From Knufia peltigerae (taxonomy: Eukaryota > Ascomycota > Eurotiomycetes > Chaetothyriales > Trichomeriaceae), in assembly GCA_030247855.1 (NCBI GenBank), contig JAPDRN010000038.1, positions 1 through 64,000 of the forward strand: DNA of 64,000 nucleotides, read 5' to 3'. Both the position numbers and the translations under genes were made by a program. Below the pieces are notes generated by a model that was not told the origin of the DNA, searched no databases, and saw nothing but the letters and a program-made list of their open reading frames with translations. Below, piece by piece: positions 22,030-32,391 of this stretch; positions within the stretch are counted from its first letter, which is position 1; each line of letters begins with the position of its first letter.

Positions 22030-23998
22030 ATGGAATCCGAAAAGCTCTCAGGTGATGTCGAGAGCCAGCACCCACCCCATGCACATCTCATTAACGACGT
22101 GGTGCAGACGTTCTCATGGAAGCAACTCAATGTAGTGGTCAAAGACCGCAAGACCAAAAAGCCATTGTCGATCCTGGAAAACTCCAATGGCATCGTGCAC
22201 GCCGGCGAGATGATTTCAATCATGGGTCCTAGCGGATCTGGCAAAACTACACTACTCAACGCGCTCGCTCACCGGGTCGCAACCGCTGGGGCGAAGACAG
22301 TCGGCGAGATCTTAATCAACCATCAGACCCCCAGCCTCCAAAAATTGCAGGATGTTTCAACCTACGTGGAACAAGAAGATGCCCTCATTGGAAGTTTGAC
22401 TGTGCATGAGACGGTCGACTTCGCTGCCCGTATGGCCCTCTCAAGCTCCCTCGGCAAGAATGAACGACTTCTACGCGTCGACGACTTGATCTCCAGCTTT
22501 GGCATGCAAGGCCAACGTGACACCATTGTCGGCACTCCCATCAAAAAAGGCCTCAGTGGCGGCCAGAAAAAGCGCCTGGGTGTCGCCAGCCGCTTGGTGA
22601 CCGAACCCAAGATCGTGTTCCTCGACGAACCCACGAGCGGTCTGGATTCGTCTCTCAGCTTCGAAATCATCAGCTATCTCAAGACGATTGCGAGGACGAA
22701 CAATGTAAGACTTCTGATCCTACACATGCCCCTTTCTGCGCAGTGACTGACATGTCGTCCTCATCCAGCTCCTCGTCATCGCTTCCATTCACCAACCTTC
22801 CACAACCACATTCAACTTGTTTGACAAATTATGTCTCTTGTCTAGAGGACAGACATGCTACTTTGGCGACCTGGCAGAAGCACGGCCCTATTTCTCAAAC
22901 ATTGGTCTCGAAATGCCGGAAGCGACGAACCCGGCGGAGTTCTACCTGGACCTGATCAACACCGACTTGGCTAGAGAAGGCGACGAGACTTACCAGCGGT
23001 TGCAGCGTATAATCCAAGCATGGAAAGACTCACCCCAATGGAAGGTCCTGGAACGCCAGTTGAAGCGAGAGCATGCTGCTGGCCACGGCGATGCCATGGT
23101 GACAGACCTTGCAAGCATCAAAACGGAGCGGCCGAGTTCATGGGCGACGTCTGTGGTTCTCTTGAACCGGGGCTGGATCAAAGCCTATCGCGACTTCGTG
23201 GCCTACGGTATCCGCCTCGTCATGTACCTCGGCCTCGCCATCCTGATGGGCACAGTGTTCCTCCGTCTCAAAACCACGCAGAGCCACATCCAACCATTCA
23301 TCAATGCCATCTTCTTCGGCGGAGCGTTTATGTCTTTTATGGCCGTCGCCTACGTCCCAGCCTACCTGGAAGATCGTGCCACGTTTGCCAAAGAGAGAGC
23401 CAATGGGCTGGTTGGGCCTCTCGCATTCATTGTCTCTAATTTCCTAATTGGGCTGCCCTTCCTGTTCTTGATCACCGTCACATTTAGCGTGGTTACCTAC
23501 TGGCTGTCCAACTTCCGACCAAGCGGCACAGGCTTCTGGATGTGGGTGCTCTGGCTTTTTCTCGACCTTGTTGCCGCCGAGTCCCTGGTTGTACTGGTGT
23601 CCTCAGTGTTCCCCATCTTTGTCGTGGCTCTTGCTGTCACGGCGTTTGCCAATGGTCTCTGGATGTGCGTGGATGGCTTCTTGGTCCCTATGAACATTCT
23701 AAATCCCTTCTGGAAATACGTGTTTCATTATATCGACTACCAGGCCTACGTCTTTCAAGGCATGATGGTCAATGAATTCAAGGATCGCACTTATTCCTGC
23801 GAAAGCACCGGTAATGGCAGCTACTATTGCAGCTATCAGAGCAATCTCAACTCTGAAGGCAAGATCGATGGCGCTGCCGTGCTCTCCACATACAACATTG
23901 CTCTCGACCAGATGGGATCTTGGGTCGGTATCATCATCGGCATCATTGTGGGGTACCGTGTGCTCGGCTACATCGCCATCCGAATCCGGAAGGATTGA
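22030..23998 (+). CDS. ABCG (White/WBC-type) half ABC transporter
   Basis: ATP-driven exporter made of one nucleotide-binding domain followed by one membrane domain. Exons 22030-22704 and 22769-23998 (64-nt GTAAGA...CCAG intron) give 634 aa. Walker A is GPSGSGKTT (residue 66 on), then the Q-loop region, signature LSGGQKKR, Walker B IVFLDEPTSGLD, and the H-loop IHQPS, which appears only after splicing. About six membrane helices follow, starting near VAYGIRLVMYLGLAILMGTVF. The extracellular loop before the last helix has several Cys (YSCESTGNGSYYCSY). Half-size forward-oriented ABCG proteins work as dimers. The cargo cannot be read from sequence. Size and domain order are typical of fungal ABCG half-transporters. 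Confidence 0.92.
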
Positions 23999-24361
23999 AC
24001 TCAAAAAAGCAGGCATCGAACTTCGGGCTTGGATTATAAAGGAAATGGACCGAACGTGTTCAGAAAAGAAAAACCAGTGCTTAAAAAGGCTCGACTTGGT
24101 TGGATTGATGGCCATGGTCACCTAGTCCCTGCAATCTCCGCTTCCACTAGTCTCTTTGCATTTGCATTATTATTGAGTTCTGTCTGGTAGACCACTTTGA
24201 TGGTGTTTGAAATTCCCACAAAGCTTCCCATGTGGTACTATGATTCTACTTGCTCATCCATTGTCCCTGAAAGTTGATTCTGACCGTTTATCCTTCAAGA
24301 TTCGGCAAAGTCATCTAGAACCGTACAGTGTGTAATTGCTTCTCCGAGGCAGAAAGCACTC

Positions 24362-24628
24362 CTATGTCGACCCGCTCTGACAACTCCCCCCGATCGTGTC
24401 AGGGACAACCTGAAATGCCTCTGCTCGTGGTGCTGGCCGTCCATCCTTCAGTATTCGAAAACGAAGATAGTCGAGCAGATTTGCGTGTAAGACAAGACGT
24501 CGAAGATCAGGATCATGCTTGCTAGCTTCGCACCCGAGTCTGCATGTGACGTTGTGGACGATGATATGTGTTTCGATGATTTCCTTTAGCGGTAGTGCTA
24601 GGACGCTTTCAATGGGTGGCTGTGACAT
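24362..24628 (-). CDS. Small conserved-looking hypothetical protein
   Basis: An 88-aa frame from the ATG at 24628 (the frame extends five codons further to a TTG). The central segment SKHDPDLRRLVLHANLLDYL resembles a motif I have seen in short uncharacterised fungal proteins, but I cannot name the family. There is no signal peptide and no membrane segment. It lies alone between the ABC transporter and the DUF1275 gene. It could equally be an old fragment. Confidence 0.4.
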   Translation of the reverse strand: MSQPPIESVLALPLKEIIETHIIVHNVTCRLGCEASKHDPDLRRLVLHANLLDYLRFRILKDGRPAPRAEAFQVVPDTIGGSCQSGST

Positions 24629-26424
24629 GAGTTGAAAAGACAACTCATGTAAAGTATGAAGTATAAAATTGGCAGATTCAGAGCAAGATATTTGGTATGG
24701 GCCCGTTTGGCTCGAAGAGCATAGTGGTCTTCTTTTTGAGCCGGAATCAAGCGGACAAGAACTGCGGCAACGTTACATGTCTGGCGCGCACCCAAGTAGT
24801 TATAGAGCGAAGGTCACTGCCTAGAGTAGATCCCGCCATATTACCTGTGGAAATCGGCGTCTTCTTCGGTAGCAGGCGCAATGCGAATGCTTCTGCCCTT
24901 TGATTGCTTAGTCTAGATTTGAAGGTATCCAAGAAGGGCGATCACATGTCCAAAGGTCTTTCCCCCTCCCAGTAGGCCCCGATGCAAACAATGACCAGCA
25001 ATTGAAAGGGAGACCCAAAAGACCCGGCCATTTCTGCTATGTCCCCATATCATGCCACCGTTCTGGCAATAGTCTGGACTATGCTGTGTTTTTGAGGGCT
25101 TTTTGATCCCCGAAGCCCAAATCAGGAACACAGGCTGTCTTGTCCCTGTTGGGACTGGACCCATTCGAAACGAGAATGTGGATTGCGTGATGAGAACCCC
25201 CGGCTTTCGGGCATCTTGCTCTGCCTTTGGACGGGTTTGGTCACGCTTGTGGAGACCCAGCACCGTATCCGGGGTTCGGGGTCTACATGCTCAATGTATC
25301 GACTCAAATTGGGCTTGGGGGCTCTCAGGAGTTCTTCCTTGGGTGTCGCCCAGGCGGACTGCACCTTTTAATCGCAGACACTTTTGTTCAATTCATTACT
25401 GTAATGGCCCAGAATTGCGGTACCGTCGCTGTAACGAGGCTGATCTCGACTGGCGAGTTTCGACAAAACACCTATCTGAAGCAGACTGGACGTGGATCAG
25501 ACTCGTCGTGGGAGACCCAGAAGTTGACGCGCGCTAGCATCGGCAGCTCCCCCTCTGCCTAGCGGTACAATAGGCAGTCTCCTGGTGGCGCTCCTGCCTG
25601 GCAGGCAAGAGGCTGCACATCACGTGACCTGGGATCAAACCAGAAGGGCCTGACAAGTAGCGTATATACAGACAGATACTCGGATTGTTAGTAGGGGCAT
25701 CCCTAATTATAGTCTTACGCTGCATAGCTGCCAAAAAAAGCGGCTGAGACTGACTACGATCTAATGAATCAATCAATCAATGTGTTCTGTGAACCCACCT
25801 ACTGTATCGCCGCTCGCTTGCAGCGGAAGGTATGTGATGAACAAGGTTTGATTGCTTCTAAAACCACTCTACTTTGAATTGGAGAACAGGTGGAAAGGTC
25901 GCAGGATGCTTGTAGTTCAACTAGCTGTTCTATGAGAAATTGAAGGTAGGATGGCCTTGACAAACCCGTCAGTCATCTGCTGTAGGTTCCCATCAGGTCG
26001 GACACTTCGGGTAATATCACTCGAAGGGTCACCCACTTTCTAATGAATGGAGCTTGCTTCCATCTTACAGTACACTCCGATTCTGCAACACGCAACTACG
26101 CTCCAAGATCAAGGTCAGGTATTCCAGACAACAGACCGACAATGCCGTGCTTTTCGGTTGGTCGAAAAAAGTCTACTCTGATATATTTCGATGCAAAGTA
26201 CACCTGATCATTTTGTCTCGTGGAACATTACCGAGGCAACAACGTCGACTTGACGCCTGAAAGCTTAACTTTGATGATGATAATTGAAGGTGTCCAAGGT
26301 ACACAAATAACAGAACACTTGCAATTCGCAAGCAGTCGGACCCAGATCGCGACATATCGGACGTTGAAAGTCGTAGGTTGAAGCTTCTGCCTCCAAGTCG
26401 ATGATTGAGCAGGTAGATGAAAGG
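24629..26424. other. Gene-poor intergenic region
   Basis: Overlapping frames of 60-144 codons on both strands between 24900 and 25780 mirror each other and show no domain. A CACGTGA E-box-like site lies near 25620. No gene can be supported. Confidence 0.45.
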
Positions 26425-27228
26425 TCAGTCTTGCGACTCCTGCCCGTCAGATATTGATCGGTTGGCGAGTAAGGATACAGTGACCAATAGCTTAATTGCC
26501 GCCGCAATGATCAGTGTGTTCGACGATCCGATCCTGCGATGTGCAAAGGCTCCGGCGAAACTTCCAGCAATGAGGATTCCCAGAAACAGTGCTCGCCTGT
26601 CCCTCGGGTGGTTGTTCATTGCGAGAAGCTTTGGATCTATGACAAGATCGACCCAGGCGGCGGTAGCCATCGCAGTGGTAATCTCTTGAATCCGGAACGG
26701 CCGCATAGAGGCCACTTGGGCGGAGGACGAGAATGCCAGCAGTGAAATGGCTCCCAGCGCCGACGGCCCAGACTCGTTGGGACCGTACGTAGCCTGTAAG
26801 ATAGCGGCGCCAAAGCCCATGACTGTTTGCATCAAGTGTGTGACGAAGAGCCACACCCTCAGCCGAGGGCCGACGATGCGGGCGATCTGGCCGGTCACGA
26901 GCGCTCCAGAAACAAATACTGCCAAACTGACGCCAACATTTTTAATGTCAAAGAGATCTCCGCCCTGGCCAGCGAGGCCTACGGCCAAGATCACCGAATT
27001 TCCCGTTTGGTTAGAGGCGAAACAGTGGAAGTCCGGGAAGCTGATGGCATCTTGCATCCCAGTACTGAAAGTGAGTAGGAGAAGTTGTGTTTCGATAAGC
27101 CAGTCCACGCCGATCGAAGAAAGAAGATATCGTTTCAGTCTGGTTTTGATAGGCTGAGACTTGATATGCATGTTTTCCAGCGAGTCTGGATGGCTGACAA
27201 TTCTGACAGAGTTCTCTTTCTCACTCAT
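26425..27228 (-). CDS. DUF1275 (YoaK-type) membrane protein
   Basis: Predicted integral membrane protein of 267 aa with six or so helices, starting at the ATG at 27228 and without introns. Family hallmarks are LLTFSTGMQDAISF near residue 55, the FASNQTGNSVILAVGLAG block near 70, and the late RRALFLGILIAGSFAGAF segment. DUF1275 is widespread in bacteria and patchy in fungi; its function is not established (small-molecule transport is often proposed). It is divergent from the YeeE/YedE gene, with 309 nt between the two start codons, so co-regulation is possible. Confidence 0.85.
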   Translation of the reverse strand: MSEKENSVRIVSHPDSLENMHIKSQPIKTRLKRYLLSSIGVDWLIETQLLLLTFSTGMQDAISFPDFHCFASNQTGNSVILAVGLAGQGGDLFDIKNVGVSLAVFVSGALVTGQIARIVGPRLRVWLFVTHLMQTVMGFGAAILQATYGPNESGPSALGAISLLAFSSSAQVASMRPFRIQEITTAMATAAWVDLVIDPKLLAMNNHPRDRRALFLGILIAGSFAGAFAHRRIGSSNTLIIAAAIKLLVTVSLLANRSISDGQESQD

Positions 27229-27537
27229 GTATGAATCTTCTTTCGTTCATATCGTGATTACTTGGCGGCTGTGGCCGGGGATATCAACCATGGTCGGGGA
27301 CTTCGGGGATCAATGTTGCGAAAAACCTACGCAGCACTCGGGTTCACGAGGACCTTCAAAGGATAAATATAGCCCTCTTGATTTACTTTATTGCCCCAGT
27401 TCAGGTATCAGAAGGAATGCTCTTGTAAATCGTCTCACGCAGAGTGTCAATCGGCTTGACGAATTTCACTCTACTCGAAAGCCAGGCTCTGTGCTATTGC
27501 ATCACACAAGTTAGATCTTCCCAACCTCAGCATTACG
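27229..27537. promoter_or_regulatory. Shared divergent promoter of DUF1275 and YeeE/YedE genes
   Basis: The 309-nt spacer has repeated CGGGG words (near 27276, 27295 and 27304), which resemble stress-response (AGGGG/CCCCT) or C6-regulator half-sites. No factor can be named. Confidence 0.35.
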
Positions 27538-28518
27538 ATGTCTTTGAGCAAGAGCAGAGCTTTCGTCTCCGGCACCATCTTCGGTTCGGCCTTGACACTC
27601 TCCAATGTCGCCAGCCCACGAATCATCAAAGACCAATTCAAACTATCCGATTTCCACATGCTTCTGACATTCTTGTCTGCATCAGCTTCCAGCGCAATAG
27701 TCTTTGCCATCTACAATTCCAGACAGCAAGAAAGACTGCCACTGAAGAAGGACAGCTCGTATGGTTGGATTGCCAGATTTGATGGGAACATGATTGGGGG
27801 TGCAGCTCTTGGTGTTGGCATGGCAGTATCAGGTGCTTGCCCAGGTACCGCCCTAGTGCAGGCAGTAGCCGGAATTGAGAACAGCAGATCGTTGGCTGTT
27901 GGCTGTTTGCTGGGTGGTGTCATCTTTGTCAAACTACGGCAGTATCTCGATCAAGCTCCTCACAGTGCGGAGGCAAAACACACAGTCATGGAGATGACGA
28001 GATGGTCACAAGGATTGACTCTGTTAGCATACGAGTCCTTGATGATTGCGGCTATTGCTGTCCTGCATCTCCTTGCCCCTCGAGGACATTACCTCCTCCA
28101 TCCAGCCCTGGGCGGCATTTTGCTTGGCTTAGGACAAGTCGCATCAGTGCTACTGACCAAGAAGCCAGTCGGGGTCAGCACGGCCTACGAGGAACTTGGG
28201 CGCTATTTTTGGGCGACGATTGAGGGTAAAGCGAAGCCTGCCACCGAAAGTATCTTCTTCTCAGCAGGTATCCTTACCGGTGCACGACTGGTGATGTATT
28301 TCGTACCCGCAACGCTTCAATCCCTTCATCGTGCCGATAAGGTCTCGTGGATGTCTGCCATATGTGGAGGTGGCTTGTTGACATTCGGAGCAAGGTTGGC
28401 CGGAGGTTGTACAAGCGGGCACGGGATCAGTGGGATGTCGGCGATGGGTCTGAGTTCCTTTGTCACAATTACTTCAACGTTTGTCAGTGCGATTACCACC
28501 ACCTTTTGGCTGTCCTGA
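27538..28518 (+). CDS. YeeE/YedE-family (sulfur transport domain) membrane protein
   Basis: Predicted importer of small sulfur compounds, 326 aa, intronless, ATG at 27538. The two family signature blocks are present, each with the characteristic cysteine: GMAVSGACPGTAL near residue 100 and ARLAGGCTSGHGISG near residue 285. About nine hydrophobic segments fit the TsuA/YeeE fold, in which bacterial members take up thiosulfate. Two-domain fusions of this type occur in fungi. Absence of introns and a mainly bacterial family suggest horizontal origin, but this is inference. It is divergent from the DUF1275 gene. Confidence 0.85.
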   Translation: MSLSKSRAFVSGTIFGSALTLSNVASPRIIKDQFKLSDFHMLLTFLSASASSAIVFAIYNSRQQERLPLKKDSSYGWIARFDGNMIGGAALGVGMAVSGACPGTALVQAVAGIENSRSLAVGCLLGGVIFVKLRQYLDQAPHSAEAKHTVMEMTRWSQGLTLLAYESLMIAAIAVLHLLAPRGHYLLHPALGGILLGLGQVASVLLTKKPVGVSTAYEELGRYFWATIEGKAKPATESIFFSAGILTGARLVMYFVPATLQSLHRADKVSWMSAICGGGLLTFGARLAGGCTSGHGISGMSAMGLSSFVTITSTFVSAITTTFWLS

Positions 28519-30379
28519 ACGATAGGCGATGGACTACAGATAATATCTCCTCACTACTACCGCGTCCAGGGTTCGCGCGGAGGGGCCAGTTCTCTTTCAA
28601 TGGGACTATGGTGTATGCCATCCGGTTCCTCCTGAAGTTGACGTCAAAAACTTGTTCCATGGGTGATATGTCAAGGAGGCTTGCCACTAACGCCAAAGCA
28701 GATGGTATAGAAGACGGCGATGGTTGTATATCTACCTCCTATGCTTTTGTCAATTTTGCTTTTTTCGCCTTCTGCTTCTTTACCTTCTGGCCTTCTCCTC
28801 CGCCTGTTCCTCTTCCGGCTGCTTCTCCTTGCTGTGTCCCTACTGCTGTCGGCTCGGTGGGCTTGGGGAATTTCACCCGAATCAACAGGATAGACGTCAT
28901 AAATATGGGCAATGACCCTTCTCCGTTCGGACCCTACTCCGCTCCCCTTGGGGTAGGGGCTCTGCATCAGCCTCTGTTGCCCCAAGCGCCATGATGGTGT
29001 TCCAGTAAGCCGCGTTAGGCATCTACGCTCTTTTCAGTTCTTGATAGGGAGATCGAATCTAACGATGTTGTTAGTTATGTTGCCCGCTGCTGAAACGTAT
29101 GAAGTCTATGTCTTCTATGATAGAGTATACTTAGTACTAATTAATTAAGCCATAATATAACTTAATCTCTTATAACTTAATTTAGTAGTGCGTGTAACCC
29201 ATTATATTAAAGGCATAACTAGTCTTAAATAATTTCAAACTGGTGATATTCTATGAAGCAGCATTAAAGAGGGACAGCGTATTCTCTCGATTAGCCTGCG
29301 TAGGTCTCTCTTGGATATAAGACTGGTAACGGCGGCTGTGCCGACGCAGCCCAAAACACCACCGACCCTCGGACCATAATCCATGTCCGTGACTGATCAA
29401 CATTGATCCTTGGAGCTATCTCTAGATCCAAACACCTGTAAGAATCGTGCAATCATATGTGATTTTGCTGTCGTCATTAACTGCTCACCTGAGGGTAATA
29501 TCGAGTCTTTAGTTTGAAGCCAACCCTACAGACTCCATGAAAGGAGAGCCTGGGCCAAATCGGGTAATGTTAGCCTGTCATGGGTCCTTAATAATTAGCG
29601 GCTGGGCACAAAGGCGTCAAAATTATTTAATCTTATCAGATAATATACTCCGTAACTGTTGCCAAATCTCCACTCCCCGTGTGGACGTCTAGCCTTAACG
29701 TTGCACAAGATCCCTATTTTCGTGGCAAAGGAAACGTAACAATGCCGACTCGTTTTTGAAAATTTGTTGTCAATCCGGTTTCGGCGGTGAAAATTTCATC
29801 GGACTAAGCTTATTGCGAGAGAGTAAGCGCTGGCCTCCGAAGCTTCAACTCTTGCTTGCCATCATGCCCAGGCGAACAAGAGTCAACGCGAAGGCTTGGC
29901 ATATAGTCTTGCTACCTCTTCGCCGCCATGAGGTTCGGTAAGTCACACTTAGGAGCACCGTCCGACAAGCCTCAGAGCGGGATTTTAGTGCGCCAACGCA
30001 TTCTGAGAGAGATTGAGGGCTGTTGTCGAGACACCATTCAGCTTAGCTATTGCGGAAAACTTTTTCGCCCTCCTGTCTAGCGATGTCGGAATATGCTTTT
30101 GCTGAGGCTGGAATTTTGAATTGCTGTTTAATCTCGTTGCGTCCTCAGAGGGCCAGGCTGAATGAAAGTGAAGAGAATTCGGGTAATTGCAATCTTTTGT
30201 TTCTATTAAATCCATACTGACAGACGAGTCACCCCAAGCCGAAGCCGGTCATGAAAATTTGGGCATGTTTCTATTGGCAATTGAGATAGAGATTGCTCTT
30301 GGCGACTCGGCTGGCGACCATTCCTGGTACACCACTATGTAAGTAACGAATGATCATCGTTCCCTATTCCCTTCCCAAA
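28519..30379. other. Gene-poor intergenic region before the iron-uptake pair
   Basis: A CCCCTTGGGGTAGGGG palindrome-like run lies near 28946-28961 and an AT-rich patch near 29110-29240. Frames here lack ATG starts or domains. A palindromic GATA site at 29633-29643 is listed separately. Confidence 0.4.
29633..29643. promoter_or_regulatory. Palindromic GATA-type site (TTATCAGATAA)
   Basis: TTATCAGATAA reads ATCWGATAA, the consensus reported for the fungal iron regulator SreA, on both strands. It lies in gene-free DNA about 750 nt beyond the 3' end of FTR1, so its role is uncertain. Confidence 0.35.
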
Positions 30380-31501
30380 TCAGTTCGCAGCCAAAGGCCC
30401 CATGGGATCTCTGCCAAATGTTTCCTTCTGCGCCTGGGCAATAATCTTTGACACGTCCTCCTTTGGCGCATCCAGCTTATGCTCAGCATAATTTTTGAGA
30501 CCGGGAACCTTCGACAAGAATCTCCAGAGCGGCCTCTGCAGTGGCAAGGCCCCGGTGCGTTCCTCGTACAGCATACAACAAATGGCGAAGATGATAAATA
30601 GCCAGTAGATATTGTACGAGATCACAGAGCCATACGTGCCCGTATTCTGCCAGCCCAGGATAGCATTGAACACGTCCCAGCCGCGGTCCCGTTCGGGATT
30701 ACAGCAGTTGACATGCCACACCGTTTGTTCGATGTTATAAGATCCGGGCCCGTCTCCGGACTCTGCAACGTCGCCTCCTACTTTCTGGGAAAACTTATAG
30801 AACTGGAGGCTCCAAATTGATTTGGAGAACATCCCGGCGGCGAGTAGGTATAGGATGCAAGTTGAGACGATAAGGAAGTATTGAATCGTCATAGAATTAC
30901 CGCCCTTATAGAGAAGGTAGCCCACGAGGCAACCAGCGAGGACACCGGTAATTACTGGGATTGGAAACGCCGTTGCTGGGAGACCTAGGGAGACCCCGCC
31001 GACAAACACCACAGCTTCCAGACCCTCTCGAAGTGTAGTGATAAAGGGTAGAATAAACATGGTGTATCGTCGAGTCCATTGTCCTAACCTAGACGCTGTA
31101 TTGTGCTGATGATTCCTAGAGAGTAGAGCTTGAGCAATCTTTACCTTCCACTTCTCTTTTGTCTTGTTGATTCGTAAAATGGTTAGGCCCATAATAGTGA
31201 TAATGATACTGGCAATTAGATAGAAAATTCCCTCCCAGAGGTCCTCGGATTTGGCCCATAAGTTACGGCCTAGGCCATAGAAGACACCGATAAAAGCACC
31301 GCCAATGATGAGAGCGATAAGAATGCCGCCTAGAGAACCTGCCCAAACCTGACGTTTTAGGCGTTTATGTATGAGAGGGTCTTGGCCGGGTTGGCCCAGG
31401 CATTGCTTCAGAAATGATAGAAGCACCGAGATGATTATGACAGCTTCAAGACACTCTCGGAAGACAATAAAGAATACTTGGACCCCGAAGACGTTCGTCA
31501 T
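30380..31501 (-). CDS. ftr1: High-affinity plasma-membrane iron permease
   Basis: Takes up Fe(III) produced by its ferroxidase partner. 373 aa, intronless. The ATG at 31501 (MTNVFGVQVFFIVF) is chosen because the longer frame reaches only a TTG. Two iron-handling motifs define the family: RECLE in the first helix (about residue 15) and REGLE in a central helix (LREGLEAVVFVGG). About seven hydrophobic helices and a soluble tail are visible, with size near the fungal Ftr1 norm. The gene is divergent from the multicopper oxidase across an 890-nt spacer, the usual FTR1-FET3 arrangement in filamentous fungi. Low-iron induction is expected from the GATA site upstream. Confidence 0.93.
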   Translation of the reverse strand: MTNVFGVQVFFIVFRECLEAVIIISVLLSFLKQCLGQPGQDPLIHKRLKRQVWAGSLGGILIALIIGGAFIGVFYGLGRNLWAKSEDLWEGIFYLIASIIITIMGLTILRINKTKEKWKVKIAQALLSRNHQHNTASRLGQWTRRYTMFILPFITTLREGLEAVVFVGGVSLGLPATAFPIPVITGVLAGCLVGYLLYKGGNSMTIQYFLIVSTCILYLLAAGMFSKSIWSLQFYKFSQKVGGDVAESGDGPGSYNIEQTVWHVNCCNPERDRGWDVFNAILGWQNTGTYGSVISYNIYWLFIIFAICCMLYEERTGALPLQRPLWRFLSKVPGLKNYAEHKLDAPKEDVSKIIAQAQKETFGRDPMGPLAAN

Positions 31502-32391
31502 GGTGAGTAATGGTTTGGATGAGGGAACAAAGGCGAAGGAGTAGGGGAGGGAATACAAGTAAGGTCGGACTGAAGGGACTCTGTATAGGCCTAGGATACT
31601 AGACTATAAAAAACAATTCGAAACCAGAGGAAGGATAAATCTTGGTCAAATAAAAGCTTCCCGACAAGCTCCGAAGCCAAGGGGGTAAGGCTTATGGAGT
31701 AGAAAGAAAGGCCGAATGTCGAGAGGAAGAGAAGTTAGATATTGCCATTGCGATGTCGGTTAGCGGATCTTTCTTTAGGTGATTCAGTAGATCATCTGAT
31801 AACGCGAAAGAGGAAAACAAAGTGGCACTCGTGGGACCTCGATCGGCTAAAATCTCGACTTCTCAGAGCTCAGGACAGTGAAGCGCCAAAAAGGCAGGCG
31901 GGTTGATATAACGACCAAGTTTACAGCCCATCCTGATTAGGGAGAACTACGTAACCACTATCTTGGCATCAATGATCTGATGTCCAAGGCTCCTAGTACA
32001 CTATATACTTCACCCCTCGCTAATCAATCATATTAGTCCACATAATTTCCAGATGTGATTGGTCCAAATGCAAGCGGAGTGGCCTCTAAGGAGCAACAGC
32101 CGCGTCCAGACTGCCATGTGCCCAGCTGCTGAAGAGAAGAACGCTATTATCATAACCACCGCCGTTCAAGAGCTCTTAATCGAAGGGGATCAGTGCGGGC
32201 AAATGCTCGCCGGCATCGGGCTTCCCATACCTTGTCCGTTGAGTTCCTACTTTGCATGGTCAAGCTCGGTCTCGAAACCTAGAAAACATCTTCTCATTCC
32301 TGTTAGATTTCGCATCTCCGGCTCTCAACCCAATATCAATTAACGACCTTCGAAAAGTAATGCTCCCTCAGTTAGTTTAGCACAATATCCC
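31502..32391. promoter_or_regulatory. Divergent FTR1-FET3 promoter with GATA (SreA-type) site
   Basis: ATCTGATAA at 31794-31802 is an exact match to the ATCWGATAA consensus of the iron-responsive GATA repressor SreA. It sits about 300 nt from the FTR1 start and 590 nt from the FET3 start. A TATATA lies at 32002-32007. The match is seen directly; repression under iron sufficiency is inferred from Aspergillus biology. Confidence 0.6.

Noticed and set aside
23699..24125. Two frames of about 120-140 codons at the 3' end of the ABC transporter
   Set aside because: Both are shadows of the transporter's second exon and its 3' flank.
24913..25562. Several 110-144 codon frames on both strands
   Set aside because: Mutually antisense, non-ATG starts, no motifs.
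28347..28994. 215-codon plus-strand frame overlapping the YeeE/YedE gene
   Set aside because: Shifted-frame shadow running into a pyrimidine-rich 3' flank.
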